Part shown: in pieces, positions 35,379-44,495 of the stretch
How the letters are laid out: the number at the start of each line of letters is the position of its first letter
Position numbering within the stretch: position 1 is the first letter of the stretch
Assembly: GCA_016887485.1 (NCBI GenBank)
Contig: CP069394.1
Span: 310,001 to 374,000 of the forward strand
Direction: 5' to 3'
Length of the DNA stretch: 64,000 nucleotides
From: Chloroflexota bacterium
Lineage (GTDB): Bacteria; Chloroflexota; Anaerolineae; Anaerolineales; Anaerolineaceae
The notes under the pieces: model-generated
The model's input: the letters and a program-made list of their open reading frames with translations, nothing else
What the model was told of the DNA's origin: nothing
The model's database searches: none
Position numbers and translations under genes: made by a program

Positions 35379-35583
35379 TCGCAAGTTGCCTTAAAATCTG
35401 ATTTGCGGATATAATCTTTCTCATTATTTCTATGTTGCGGTTTCATGTTACGAAGATTTAGCATCAAAAGAGTGTAAAAAAACACCGATTCTGACTGGAA
35501 AATATGATTTTTGGTTAGAATGAAATGAGAAAGCCCTTTCTTGTGGCAACTCTAATCTGAGTCTTAAGTTAAGGATCGCTTTT

Positions 35584-37440
35584 ATGGTGAATGTGGAGTT
35601 CGTGAAAGAGATTCGCCCCAAAATTGTTGATGATTTCAGCGATATGGGAGAATTTCGACCGCGCACACCGGCCATCGCCAAAGCATTTGACCTCGGGAAG
35701 AGATTGCATAAAGGCCAGGTCCGGCTGAGCGGGGAGCCATATTTTGAGACCCACTGTGTGTGGATTGCTTCATTTATGGACCGCCTGGTGCAGAATGAAG
35801 CCTGGACGATTGGCTCACTTTTACATGATGTCGTGGAAGACCAGGGGGAGACGCTGGAAGAGATTCAGCGCGAATTTCCTGGGGTGCTGGGTAAGCATGT
35901 GGCTTATCTGGTTGATGGCGTCACTAAGATGAGCAATCCCCGAGGCGGACGTTCAAGAGAATTGGAAACCCTCCGGAAGATCGCACGGTTCCGCGATCCG
36001 GGGGTTTTTCTTATTAAATTGGCCGACAAGAGCCATAACATCATGACACTGGAATATATGACCCCTGAGAAACAGCGCCAGAAGGCCACTGAGGCGATCC
36101 GGGCCTATGGCAAGCTGGCCGGTATTCTCAACTGCTATCGCTGGCGGCGCTGGTTGGAGGATATGGCTTTCCCTTATGCGGAGCCGGATATCTACCAGTT
36201 TGTCACCAGCCAGATTGACCAGGATCCCCGGTTGGAAATAGGGTTCATCAATGATATGCTTGAGCACCTTAGCGCCCTGATGGATGCTGAGGGGATCAAT
36301 GGTACAGTGCGGATTATTGTCAATGGCTATTGGCAGGCCTGGCAGAAACTTCGTCGAATGGCCCGCGACCGTCGGACTTCACTGGATGATTTCTCAGCTG
36401 TGAATGATATTGTTAGTTTCCGAATGCTGGTCGAAGATTCAAGCGTTGAAGCCTGTTACCGGTTGCTTTCCAGAGTGAACCGGTTTTTTAATCGCAATTT
36501 GGATCAAAACCGATTTGATGACTATATTGCCAATCCCCAGCACGGCTATCGGGCGCTGCAGGTGACCGCCTGGCTGCCGGATATGGGTGCCATTGAAGTG
36601 GCAATTGCAACCGAGGAGATGGAAGGGGAAAACCTCTGGGGTGTGATCTATGCCCTGCAGCACGGCAAAGAGATCAACCAATATAAGCCGATCCAGATCT
36701 TCACGCCAACCGGTGGGACTCGCTTCCTTCCGGATGGCTCCACTGTTCTGGATGCTGTGGCGGCTATTCAGGATTTCCTGCTGGATAAGATCGGCCGGGT
36801 GGAGGTCAACGGAGAGCCACGTGAATTGAGTGACCCGATCAACCCCGGTGACGTTGTGGAGGTGATTACTGACGGCCAGCGGATGGTGCCTTCTGAGGAG
36901 TGGCTGGATTTTTGTAATTTGTCTACTGCACGTCAACTGCGTTCCGTGTTGATTACCGTCGCGCTGAAACAGACTGCTGAAGAAGGACGTGAACAACTGC
37001 GGCCTTTGCTGGTTGAACGCGGCATTGTGGATCTGGAGGATGTGCAGGTGCAGGAGCGGGTAAAGCTGGAAAACCTATTGAGCTCCGTTTCGGCTGCCAG
37101 CCTGGATGACCTCTATTCTGCCCTGGGCGGCGGCGCGATCCGTCTCTCAGAAGTCAATGATGCACTGGATGAAGCAGGGATCTCTCGTGAAGTGCTTGGC
37201 TGGACGACGATCAACATTGTTGGCCCGGGCAACACCAATAAACCTGGTGTGTTGGCTTATTTGGCGGGTCTGGTCTCAAACTTTGGGGGAAATATCCTGC
37301 GGACGGTGAACAACACTTTCTCGGATGGGTCGTTTACACTGCGCTGGGTGATCCAGGGACTGGATGACTCGCGTAAGGATGACCTGCTTGTGGCTTTTAT
37401 CAATTGCGAGATTGAATTGGTCAAAGTGGAAATTGTTTAA
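35584..37440 (+). CDS. RelA/SpoT homologue with a degenerate synthetase domain
   Basis: 618 residues, shorter than usual (about 720-750). The N-terminal HD hydrolase domain is intact: His57, SLLHDVVED (His81, Asp82), LIKLADKSHN (Asp148, Asn152). The following synthetase region is recognisable (DIVSFRMLV, RFDDYIANP, IEVAIATEEM) but has lost key residues: the family's RFKDYIA lysine is Asp, the YQSLHTT histidine is replaced (YRALQVT), and the EIQIRT arginine is Ala. A TGS domain (IQIFTPTGGTRFLPDGSTV) and a C-terminal ACT domain (INIVGPGNTNKPGVLAYLA) follow. It probably breaks down (p)ppGpp but may not make it. ATG 35584 follows AAGGA. Confidence 0.82.
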   Translation: MVNVEFVKEIRPKIVDDFSDMGEFRPRTPAIAKAFDLGKRLHKGQVRLSGEPYFETHCVWIASFMDRLVQNEAWTIGSLLHDVVEDQGETLEEIQREFPGVLGKHVAYLVDGVTKMSNPRGGRSRELETLRKIARFRDPGVFLIKLADKSHNIMTLEYMTPEKQRQKATEAIRAYGKLAGILNCYRWRRWLEDMAFPYAEPDIYQFVTSQIDQDPRLEIGFINDMLEHLSALMDAEGINGTVRIIVNGYWQAWQKLRRMARDRRTSLDDFSAVNDIVSFRMLVEDSSVEACYRLLSRVNRFFNRNLDQNRFDDYIANPQHGYRALQVTAWLPDMGAIEVAIATEEMEGENLWGVIYALQHGKEINQYKPIQIFTPTGGTRFLPDGSTVLDAVAAIQDFLLDKIGRVEVNGEPRELSDPINPGDVVEVITDGQRMVPSEEWLDFCNLSTARQLRSVLITVALKQTAEEGREQLRPLLVERGIVDLEDVQVQERVKLENLLSSVSAASLDDLYSALGGGAIRLSEVNDALDEAGISREVLGWTTINIVGPGNTNKPGVLAYLAGLVSNFGGNILRTVNNTFSDGSFTLRWVIQGLDDSRKDDLLVAFINCEIELVKVEIV

Positions 37441-37563
37441 TCCTCTATCAACTCTAAAAATTTATATATAATAATGTAATAAGGGTGTGTTACAAACATC
37501 CCCATTTCTTTACTGTTTTTTACATTTGTTATCCGGCTAGCGGACCTCTAAGGAGAAAACCAG

Positions 37564-38364
37564 ATGGTGAAAGGAAGCAGAAAACTACTTTCGTTCTTTC
37601 TAATGGCATTTGCCTGGATGTGGGGGCTCAATTTGCCGAGGGTGTTGGCAGAATTTGGTGCAATTGAGATTCCAGGGTGGCTTTCAACGACCCTGGGTTA
37701 TCTGGCGGCTTTTGCACCATCCATTATGGCCTTTATCTTGGTTCGGCGTGAAAATGGCAGAGAAGGGGTTAAAGCCTTATGGAAAAGTGGGTGGAAGAGT
37801 AACGGTCCAAAGGTTTGGCTATTTGTTGCCATTTTCCTGATGCCCATTTTTGGCCTGCTGACCCTGGCGATCATGATGTTTTTCAAGATAGAGATGCCCT
37901 GGGAATACGGTTTATCGCCTGCGATGATCGTACCAATTGGGCTTTTGATTTGGCTGGTGGGGGCGGTACCAGAAGAATATGGCTGGCGAGGGTATGCCTT
38001 GCCAAAATTGTTGGAAAAATACAGCCCGCTGGTTGCCAGCCTGCTCCTGGGCGTGATTTGGGGAGTCTGGCACTTACCGCTTCATTTAATCAGTACGACC
38101 ACGCAGTATGCCATTCCTATCTGGCAATATATCCTCCAAATTATCCTCTTGACATTTATGTTCACATTCCTGCATCTCAAATCGAAAGGCAGTGTCCTCA
38201 TTGCCGGTTTGTTTCATGCATTTGGCAATATCACCGGTGCAGTCTTGCCCTACTGGGTGCTCAATTCGGGTCGCTGGATTAGCTTTTCACTAATGGCGGC
38301 GTTTGTTGTCTTCGTCGTTATCAAAGAGAAATTCTGGCTAAGGCGGTACTTTGAAACTGAATAA
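37564..38364 (+). CDS. CPBP-family intramembrane metalloprotease (Abi-like)
   Basis: 266 residues, about eight membrane segments. Motif 1 EEYGWR (Glu137, Glu138, Arg142), motif 2 WHLPLH (His170) and motif 3 FHAFGN (His218) are intact, so proteolytic activity of the Rce1 type is expected. AAGGAG precedes ATG 37564. Targets are unknown; relatives work in bacteriocin maturation or self-immunity, but no peptide gene is adjacent. Confidence 0.88.
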   Translation: MVKGSRKLLSFFLMAFAWMWGLNLPRVLAEFGAIEIPGWLSTTLGYLAAFAPSIMAFILVRRENGREGVKALWKSGWKSNGPKVWLFVAIFLMPIFGLLTLAIMMFFKIEMPWEYGLSPAMIVPIGLLIWLVGAVPEEYGWRGYALPKLLEKYSPLVASLLLGVIWGVWHLPLHLISTTTQYAIPIWQYILQIILLTFMFTFLHLKSKGSVLIAGLFHAFGNITGAVLPYWVLNSGRWISFSLMAAFVVFVVIKEKFWLRRYFETE

Positions 38365-38401
38365 ATCCAATAAAATCCACTCTCATAAGTAATCAAAATC
38401 A

Positions 38402-38437
38402 AAACCACCAGAGTATAAATAATGGCTCTGGTGGTTT
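38402..38437. terminator. Bidirectional terminator
   Basis: Perfect 12-bp stem AAACCACCAGAG/CTCTGGTGGTTT (38402-38413 with 38426-38437), 12-base loop, between convergent genes. Confidence 0.8.
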
Positions 38438-38465
38438 CTTATTTCCGGTTATATAGATGCTGGGC

Positions 38466-40097
38466 TTAATTGAGTTGCTCCAATTGGTGGGTTGCGAAGG
38501 CGAAGTTGAATTGGGTGCCATTTTCTGCTTGAAGCAGTAATCCATCAGGGCCAGCCTCAATAATCGTAAGGCTGCCGGTAGGCGCATTGGTGGTCACAAG
38601 GATGGATTGGACAATGGCCTTTTCCTGTGAGATCTCCTGAAAATAGACCACACCCTGGCCGGGGTAATCCGCTGACGAACCGGCACCAATTTGAAGGTAA
38701 CCCGCATCCGTTCGGGCTTGCCAGACCGTGGTCAGTTCTGAGCCATAAGGCAGCCCGGCCATCTCGCCACCTTGAATGATCCCTTCTATGAAATTGGGAT
38801 CAGTAAAGCCTTGCGGATTGGATAGGTGGATTGTGTCCTTTGGCGCTGGGTTGGCCCCTGAAAGCGCTATTTTCTCAGCAAGGCCGTTCAGCAAGCCCAG
38901 CTTGGTGGTGATCAGCGTTTCGGCTTCTGAATTTATTGAGGGGGATTGGAGGCTATTCGTCAGGTCAACCAACCGTGAGGCCATCGAAGCTGGGAGATCG
39001 CTGATGGTTTCTGTGCCGGCGCTATAGAATTCCGAGTAAGCTTCTTCTCGTAAAATCCAGCGGATGTCCGTGGCCCAGTCCAGACTTTGAGCGGTGTCAG
39101 GGCTTTCGTTGAGTTCCTTATAGAGCTGTGAATAAGCTTCCGCTGGGGTGTTGTCCATGCCACTGCATTCCCATTGTTCACAGGCTTGCATTTGGGTGAA
39201 AACGCCGGTGATGTCCATGCGCGCGCCGTGGGTGTCATAGGCATATTGGCTGAGGGTAGCCCACTGCTGGGCATGTACGCCACTGGTCAGGTAAATGAGC
39301 GGGAGTGGTAGGGAAGGCTCAAACCCCCACGAGACATACCAGACATTTTCAAGGGTCCATTCCGGGAAGGTGGATGTGCCGCACTCCAGGTTTGGCAGAG
39401 CATCAAAGGGGCAGCCGGCAGCGTCACCATAATAAAGCATCGGCGCTTCAGCTACACTGCCATATCCTGTGAGCCAGGCGATAGAGTTGGTGGGCGAATT
39501 CCAACCTAATTCGATATCGCTGGCACCATACGCCTGGACCTGTTGGAGCATATTATTGTCAAACAGGGTTTGGTTGAGGGTATTGACCATTCTGGCCCAG
39601 ACAGCACCATGCGCGGCCATTTTCTCGGCGGTGTCCAGCGAGTTGGGTTTGTTATTTGTCCCCACACCCAATACCAGATTAGATTCGTTATCTGAGCCGG
39701 TGCAGGCGTAATAGCCCCTTGCGAAATTCTCAGCAGCGATCCGGATTTCGGAAAGCCCAACAGGACCGAGGCTGAAAAGGTCAGCGCCATAACCATTGTC
39801 AGGCGTGTAAAGTGGATAGCCGAAATCCAGCACGACCACGCTGTCCTGGGCATTGGGTTCATTCTGGTCACGGGTGCCCAGTTCACAGCCCAGAGCATAA
39901 GTGAACTCCGGTTCAATCGTGATCATGTAATAGCTGGTTGAATAGAGCGGACCAAGCGAACTTGTAAAAAATGGCAGGTAGGTTTTATCAACCTCTTGCG
40001 CGGTGGCAGTGTGAGGGCTCGGGCCCGGAAGAGAATAAACCAAACCACTGATCAAGATTATTGCGAGAAATAGTATTGTGATTTTTCGAAGGGCCAT
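38466..40097 (-). CDS. Secreted protein of unknown function
   Basis: 543 residues. Signal peptide about 1-34 (cleavage near TATAQ), then YLPFF at 40-44. The mature part has scattered Trp, Tyr and several cysteines (CELGTRDQNEPNAQDSVVVL, YYACTGSDNES, MQACEQWECSGMDN) but no fold I recognise. VVVLDFGYPLY and the many Asn/Ser-rich turns suggest a compact extracellular domain, perhaps glycosidase-like (weak). ATG 40097 follows AAAGGA, nine bases after the DUF6504 gene, so it is read from the same transcript as the radical-SAM protein. Confidence 0.7.
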   Translation of the reverse strand: MALRKITILFLAIILISGLVYSLPGPSPHTATAQEVDKTYLPFFTSSLGPLYSTSYYMITIEPEFTYALGCELGTRDQNEPNAQDSVVVLDFGYPLYTPDNGYGADLFSLGPVGLSEIRIAAENFARGYYACTGSDNESNLVLGVGTNNKPNSLDTAEKMAAHGAVWARMVNTLNQTLFDNNMLQQVQAYGASDIELGWNSPTNSIAWLTGYGSVAEAPMLYYGDAAGCPFDALPNLECGTSTFPEWTLENVWYVSWGFEPSLPLPLIYLTSGVHAQQWATLSQYAYDTHGARMDITGVFTQMQACEQWECSGMDNTPAEAYSQLYKELNESPDTAQSLDWATDIRWILREEAYSEFYSAGTETISDLPASMASRLVDLTNSLQSPSINSEAETLITTKLGLLNGLAEKIALSGANPAPKDTIHLSNPQGFTDPNFIEGIIQGGEMAGLPYGSELTTVWQARTDAGYLQIGAGSSADYPGQGVVYFQEISQEKAIVQSILVTTNAPTGSLTIIEAGPDGLLLQAENGTQFNFAFATHQLEQLN

Positions 40098-40106
40098 AAT
40101 AGTCCT

Positions 40107-40484
40107 TTAGTTTTCAGGTTGCATGAGTTCCGCCAGGAGGGTCCAGCCCCCATAGCGGTCAGTGGCGTCTTTGGGTGCCCGGTCGTAATACATCCGGTAG
40201 GCGTGGTGGTCTTCCGTTTCGACATCGAAATAAAACCTGCCGACCCCCCAGGAACCATGTTTAGAAGCAGAGGTGGCATGTTGTGGCTGCATATTGCGTG
40301 CCATCCGGCCGCGACGGCTGAAATCATGCCATTCAGCAAGACACCTGATCACCCTGAATTCCCGGTTCTGCCAGGTGAAACTGTTTGGGCAGGGCGGGCT
40401 TTTGGGATGAAGGGGCGGGGTGTCAAAATGGATGGAAATGGGTTCGGATATAAAGTGACTGATTTTTCGTTTTTCAGTGAACAT
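40107..40484 (-). CDS. DUF6504-like protein
   Basis: 125 residues from ATG 40484, which overlaps the last 11 bp of the radical-SAM gene; the longer reading from 40598 is antiphase to that gene. FTWQNREFRVIRCLAEWHDFSR and GRFYFDVETEDHHAYRMYYDRA form the conserved part, ending WTLLAEL. Function unknown. The tight coupling says it works with the radical-SAM protein, likely in DNA metabolism (inference). Confidence 0.7.
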   Translation of the reverse strand: MFTEKRKISHFISEPISIHFDTPPLHPKSPPCPNSFTWQNREFRVIRCLAEWHDFSRRGRMARNMQPQHATSASKHGSWGVGRFYFDVETEDHHAYRMYYDRAPKDATDRYGGWTLLAELMQPEN

Positions 40485-41646
40485 TAAATAAAGTAGGTTG
40501 GTAAGCGGGTTGACGGCCATCCAACAGGATAAATCGGTCGGCACGTTTGGTAGAGACCCCAAGTTTTCGGAGGTCGCTGATATCCCGAATCTTACCATAG
40601 CGGCGGCTCAAGATGATCTTTTGGGCAATTTGAGGGCCGATCCCGGGTATTTTGATCAGTTGGTCATAGTCTGCAGAATTCAGTTCAATGGGCTGGTGCT
40701 GCAGGTGATGTTCCGCCCAAATCAGCTTGGGGTCCTTGAGGAGGTCTAGGTGACCGGTGGCGGAGAATTCAATATCTTCCAGATTGAATTGGTAATCTCG
40801 GAGGAGGTAGAAGGCCTGGTAGAGCCGATTTGAACGTCGCAGGTTCGCTGGAGGGAGATTCTCAAAGGGCGTATCCAGTACTGGGCTGAATTTTGAGAAG
40901 TAGGCCCGGGCGATCTTGAATTGGGTTCGCAGTTTATCCGTGGTTTGCAGCAGGTCCAGATCGGTCTCGCCGACGGCACCGACCACAAATTGAGTGCAGC
41001 TGGTCGGCCAGGTACCTTTCCAGGCCAGATGGGAGGGGTTGGCCCGGCGGATTTGTTCGATGACCCGCAGAGGTGTGATCAATTGTTCAAGGAAGACCTT
41101 GCGGGGTGCCAGCCGGTTGAGGCTGGTCTCATTGGGACCTTCCAGGTTGATCGAAACTCGATCCGCCAACTGCATTGCACGGAAGATCTGGTCCTTTTCC
41201 GCCCCTGGCATGATCTTCAGGTGAATATAGTAAGGGTAGTGATAGCGGTTACGCAGGACTTCAGCGGTTGCGATGATCCGATCCTGGGTTCGGACGCCGC
41301 CGTGGACGATTCCCGAGCTGAGGAAGACACCTTTGGCAATCCCGGCATCGGAAAGCTTGACAACCGCCTTGGCCATCTCATCCGGAGTGAGGGCCGCACG
41401 AGGCATATCCCTACCAGAGCGGAAAACGCAATAATTACAGTTGTTTTCGCAGACTGAAGTCTGCATGGTCTTCAGCAGGGGGATGGTTTGCCCATTGGGA
41501 AGGCAAGCCTGGGTGACCGGGAAACGCTCTTTGAGGTGCTCAATCTCCTGACCATATTTGATGGCGTTCTGACAGAATTGCACATCTTCCGCAGCCTCAA
41601 AGGGCATATTAATGGAAAAGGATTTAATCTTTTCAAGCGTATCCAT
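40474..41646 (-). CDS. Radical-SAM protein with helix-hairpin-helix, putative DNA repair/modification
   Basis: 390 residues from ATG 41646. The cluster motif is CENNCNYC (Cys66, Cys70, Cys73). A C-terminal helix-hairpin-helix (LIKIPGIGPQIAQKII, DISDLRKLGVSTKRA) implies binding to DNA, matching the putative DNA modification/repair radical-SAM family. The usual partner, a DUF4130-type protein, is missing here and DUF6504 takes its place. The -10 box ends seven bases before the ATG, so the message looks leaderless; a TTG six codons earlier falls between the boxes and can be excluded. Confidence 0.87.
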   Translation of the reverse strand: MDTLEKIKSFSINMPFEAAEDVQFCQNAIKYGQEIEHLKERFPVTQACLPNGQTIPLLKTMQTSVCENNCNYCVFRSGRDMPRAALTPDEMAKAVVKLSDAGIAKGVFLSSGIVHGGVRTQDRIIATAEVLRNRYHYPYYIHLKIMPGAEKDQIFRAMQLADRVSINLEGPNETSLNRLAPRKVFLEQLITPLRVIEQIRRANPSHLAWKGTWPTSCTQFVVGAVGETDLDLLQTTDKLRTQFKIARAYFSKFSPVLDTPFENLPPANLRRSNRLYQAFYLLRDYQFNLEDIEFSATGHLDLLKDPKLIWAEHHLQHQPIELNSADYDQLIKIPGIGPQIAQKIILSRRYGKIRDISDLRKLGVSTKRADRFILLDGRQPAYQPTLFNVH

Positions 41647-41652
41647 AGCTCC

Positions 41653-41681
41653 ATTATAGAACAAATGTTTTATCTCTACAA
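41653..41681 (-). promoter_or_regulatory. Promoter giving a leaderless radical-SAM transcript
   Basis: TTGTAG (41676-41681), 17 bp, TATAAT (41653-41658). The expected start point coincides with the A of the ATG at 41646. Confidence 0.65.
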
Positions 41682-41745
41682 GATTGAAAAGGAAATTAAT
41701 TCTTTACCCTGCATTTTGAATTATGATTAGGGACGAGGTAACACT

Positions 41746-42630
41746 ATGACCAAGAAGATCTTGCTGGACACTGATATTGGTTCGGATATTGATGATGCCG
41801 TTGCATTGGCCTATCTTCTGATGCAGCCGGAAGCGGACATTTTGGGCGTGACGACCGTCTCAGGCCAAAGCCAGTTGCGGGCCGAGATGGTGGATGCTAT
41901 CTGTCAAGCAGCAGGGCGGGAGGTGCCTATTTACCCTGGCGTGGCGGAGCCGTTACTTGTGCCAAATCGCCAACCTGTGGCGCAGCAAGCCCTTAAATTG
42001 GATGACTGGCCGCACAAATCTAAGTTTCCCACTCGGAAGGCGGTGGATTTCCTGGCGGAACAGATTCTGGCACATCCGGGAGAGGTGACGCTGCTGACGA
42101 TTGGGCCGCTGACCAATATTGCCTTGTTGTTCGCACTTTTTCCTGAAACCATCGATGCCTTGGAGCAGTTGGTGATGATGTGCGGCGTGTTTACGGATAT
42201 GCCCGATAACCCCTGGAAAGCCGAATGGAATGCCCTGCTGGACCCGCACGCCACCGAGATGGTCTATAACGCACCGGTGAAGAGCCATCGCTCGATTGGC
42301 CTGGATGTCACCCGCCAGGTGAGGATGTCCGCCCTGGAGGTCAAAACTCGGTTTACCCACCCTGTCTTTGCGCCCGTCGTTGATTTTGCGGAAGTGTGGT
42401 TTCGAGAACAGGAATACATGATCTTTCATGATCCTCTGGCAGCGGTCTCAATCTTCGATCCGGATGTCTGCCGGTTCACAAGGGGGCTGGTGACCGTTAA
42501 TAGCGATGTAGCAGCCGGATTGTTGGGTGAGACCCTATTCGATCCGGGAGCCGCGGAAAAACCGCATGAGGTTGCCCTGCAAGTTGATCCAGAAAGTTTC
42601 TTTGATTCTTATTTTAGGGTTTTTGGATGA
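41746..42630 (+). CDS. Inosine/uridine-preferring nucleoside hydrolase
   Basis: 294 residues. N-terminal ILLDTDIGSDIDDAVAL has the aspartate cluster that binds Ca. VTLLTIGPLTNIALL and GLDVTRQV are present, and HDPLAAVSIFDP carries the later Asp/His. It splits ribonucleosides into base and ribose for salvage. ATG 41746 follows GAGGT. It is divergent from the radical-SAM operon and stands alone. Confidence 0.9.
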   Translation: MTKKILLDTDIGSDIDDAVALAYLLMQPEADILGVTTVSGQSQLRAEMVDAICQAAGREVPIYPGVAEPLLVPNRQPVAQQALKLDDWPHKSKFPTRKAVDFLAEQILAHPGEVTLLTIGPLTNIALLFALFPETIDALEQLVMMCGVFTDMPDNPWKAEWNALLDPHATEMVYNAPVKSHRSIGLDVTRQVRMSALEVKTRFTHPVFAPVVDFAEVWFREQEYMIFHDPLAAVSIFDPDVCRFTRGLVTVNSDVAAGLLGETLFDPGAAEKPHEVALQVDPESFFDSYFRVFG

Positions 42631-42761
42631 GTAACAGTCCAGTTACGGTCGATCACCTTTAGAGCGCACTACTTTATCAATTGATCTGGGCGAAGTAGGA
42701 TATGCCCTAACATTTTTTCAAGAACTTGATAGAATAATATATTGAAAAAAATATCACGAAA

Positions 42762-44417
42762 ATGATACCTACTATGAAACGAACATTAGCCTTTACCCTT
42801 GCAGTGATATTAAGCCTTGTTGCTGCATTCACAACCATATCAGCTCAGGCGGGATTTACAGGATTATCTTCCGAACCTGCCCAATTTGCCACACCGGCTG
42901 GTCCGGCCGTATCGGTTGCCACTGAAGCCTATGCCGAAGATGCGGTCCATGCCTATTATTTCTATGCTAACGACTGCCCCCATTGCCATACGGCTTTGGA
43001 GGAAGTGGTCTATCCCCTGGAAACGAAATGGGGCGACCAGTTGGAAGTGCGTTTGCTGGAAATAGGCACACCAGAATATTATGAAGCCCTGATAGCGGTA
43101 GAAGCCCATTTTGAGGTTCCTGCTGCCAGCCGCAGTATCCCAACCCTCGTGGTTGGTGATCAAATCCTGATCGGTGAGTCTGAGATTAACGATAATTTCC
43201 CTGGAATTGTCAGTGACGGTATTGCTGCGGGGGGCATCACTTTCCCGGATATTGAAGGTGTTGATCCATCCATTCTGATCAGCGTGGAGCCCGTGAATAA
43301 CGGCACCGGTGATGAGACCTGTGATGAGAATGAAGGCTGCGAGGTTGTCACGCCGATTTACGTCGTCTATTTCTACCAGACCGGGTGCGATGTGTGCAGC
43401 CGGGTTGAAGCGGACCTGAATTACCTCAAATCCCAATATCCACAATTGATGGTCATCGAATTCAATATTTATGACAGCGCTGACCTGGCCGCCTGGATGA
43501 CGGAACAAGTTGGTTTTTCTGGTGATTTCCAGACCCCTGCGTTATTTATAGGTGATTATGTGTTAGTGGGCGATGAGATATTGCCCGAATCCATTATCCC
43601 GATTTTGGATGAATATAAGGATGGCGGCACAGAGGCCTATTGGTTGGATTACAACGCCAGCCAGGGTCAGCAATCCGTTGTTGACCAGTTCAAGAATATG
43701 GGATGGTTGACTGTGGTTGCGGCGGGACTGATCGATGGGATCAATCCTTGTGCCTTTGCCACTTTGATTTTCTTTGTGTCTTACCTGACATTGAGCGGCC
43801 GAAAGGGGAAGGAAGTCTTGCTGGTCGGTGGTTCGTTCACGGTGGGTGTTTTTATTGCCTATTTCGCTGTCGGTTTGGGCCTATATCAGATTCTGGACCT
43901 GGTGGGCGGCACACTGGATATCATCTCCAAAGTGGTGTACGGCCTAACGGGTGTGTTCTGCCTGGTTTTGGCCGTCCTGAGTTTCATTGATTATCGCAAG
44001 GCTAAAGCGGGCGGCACCGAAGACATGATGTTGAAACTCCCGGAACCCTTACGCAAACGGATCAATGCCACCATTCGTAAGGGTCGAAGCGCTCAGAATT
44101 ACATCATCGGCGCATTCGTTGCCGGTTTGCTGGTCTCACTGCTGGAATTGGCCTGCACTGGTCAGGTCTACCTGCCGACGATCATTTTTGTCAGCAGTAT
44201 TCCGGAATTGCGGCTTCAGGCCATACTTTATCTGGTGATTTACAATCTGCTCTTCATCTTGCCGCTGGTCGTGATCTTTGTACTGGTTTATTTTGGAACC
44301 ACTTCCAAGGACCTGACGAAATTCTTGCAGGAACGAGCCGCACTGGTCAAGTTCCTGATGGCTTTTGTCTTCATTGCCTTAGGCAGTTGGCTGCTGATTT
44401 CCTTGTTTGTGGGATAA
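42762..44417 (+). CDS. Tandem thioredoxin-like domains fused to a CcdA/DsbD-type transmembrane domain
   Basis: 551 residues. Signal-like segment 1-30, thioredoxin-like domain 1 with CPHC (Cys72, Cys75), domain 2 with CDVC (Cys209, Cys212), then from about 313 six membrane helices of the CcdA type. The redox pair of the membrane part would be Cys329 (GINPCAFATL) and Cys464 (ELACTGQVY). Electrons would pass from the cytoplasm through the membrane domain to the external CxxC sites, as in DsbD, to reduce disulfides or feed cytochrome c or peroxide defence. Two external domains in front of the membrane part is not the textbook DsbD order. Start ATG 42762 or 42774; neither has a clear ribosome site. 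Confidence 0.8.
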   Translation: MIPTMKRTLAFTLAVILSLVAAFTTISAQAGFTGLSSEPAQFATPAGPAVSVATEAYAEDAVHAYYFYANDCPHCHTALEEVVYPLETKWGDQLEVRLLEIGTPEYYEALIAVEAHFEVPAASRSIPTLVVGDQILIGESEINDNFPGIVSDGIAAGGITFPDIEGVDPSILISVEPVNNGTGDETCDENEGCEVVTPIYVVYFYQTGCDVCSRVEADLNYLKSQYPQLMVIEFNIYDSADLAAWMTEQVGFSGDFQTPALFIGDYVLVGDEILPESIIPILDEYKDGGTEAYWLDYNASQGQQSVVDQFKNMGWLTVVAAGLIDGINPCAFATLIFFVSYLTLSGRKGKEVLLVGGSFTVGVFIAYFAVGLGLYQILDLVGGTLDIISKVVYGLTGVFCLVLAVLSFIDYRKAKAGGTEDMMLKLPEPLRKRINATIRKGRSAQNYIIGAFVAGLLVSLLELACTGQVYLPTIIFVSSIPELRLQAILYLVIYNLLFILPLVVIFVLVYFGTTSKDLTKFLQERAALVKFLMAFVFIALGSWLLISLFVG

Positions 44418-44446
44418 TTCGTCCTTCTGATAGTCTGTTGTGATAG

Positions 44447-44480
44447 AATCTGTGCATGAGATATTGCACAGATTTTCTAT
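44447..44480 (+). terminator. Terminator after the thioredoxin-CcdA fusion
   Basis: AATCTGTGCA/TGCACAGATT stem (44447-44456 with 44465-44474), 8-base loop, TTCTATTT. Confidence 0.8.
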
Positions 44481-44495
44481 TTAAGGGATAAAGCA

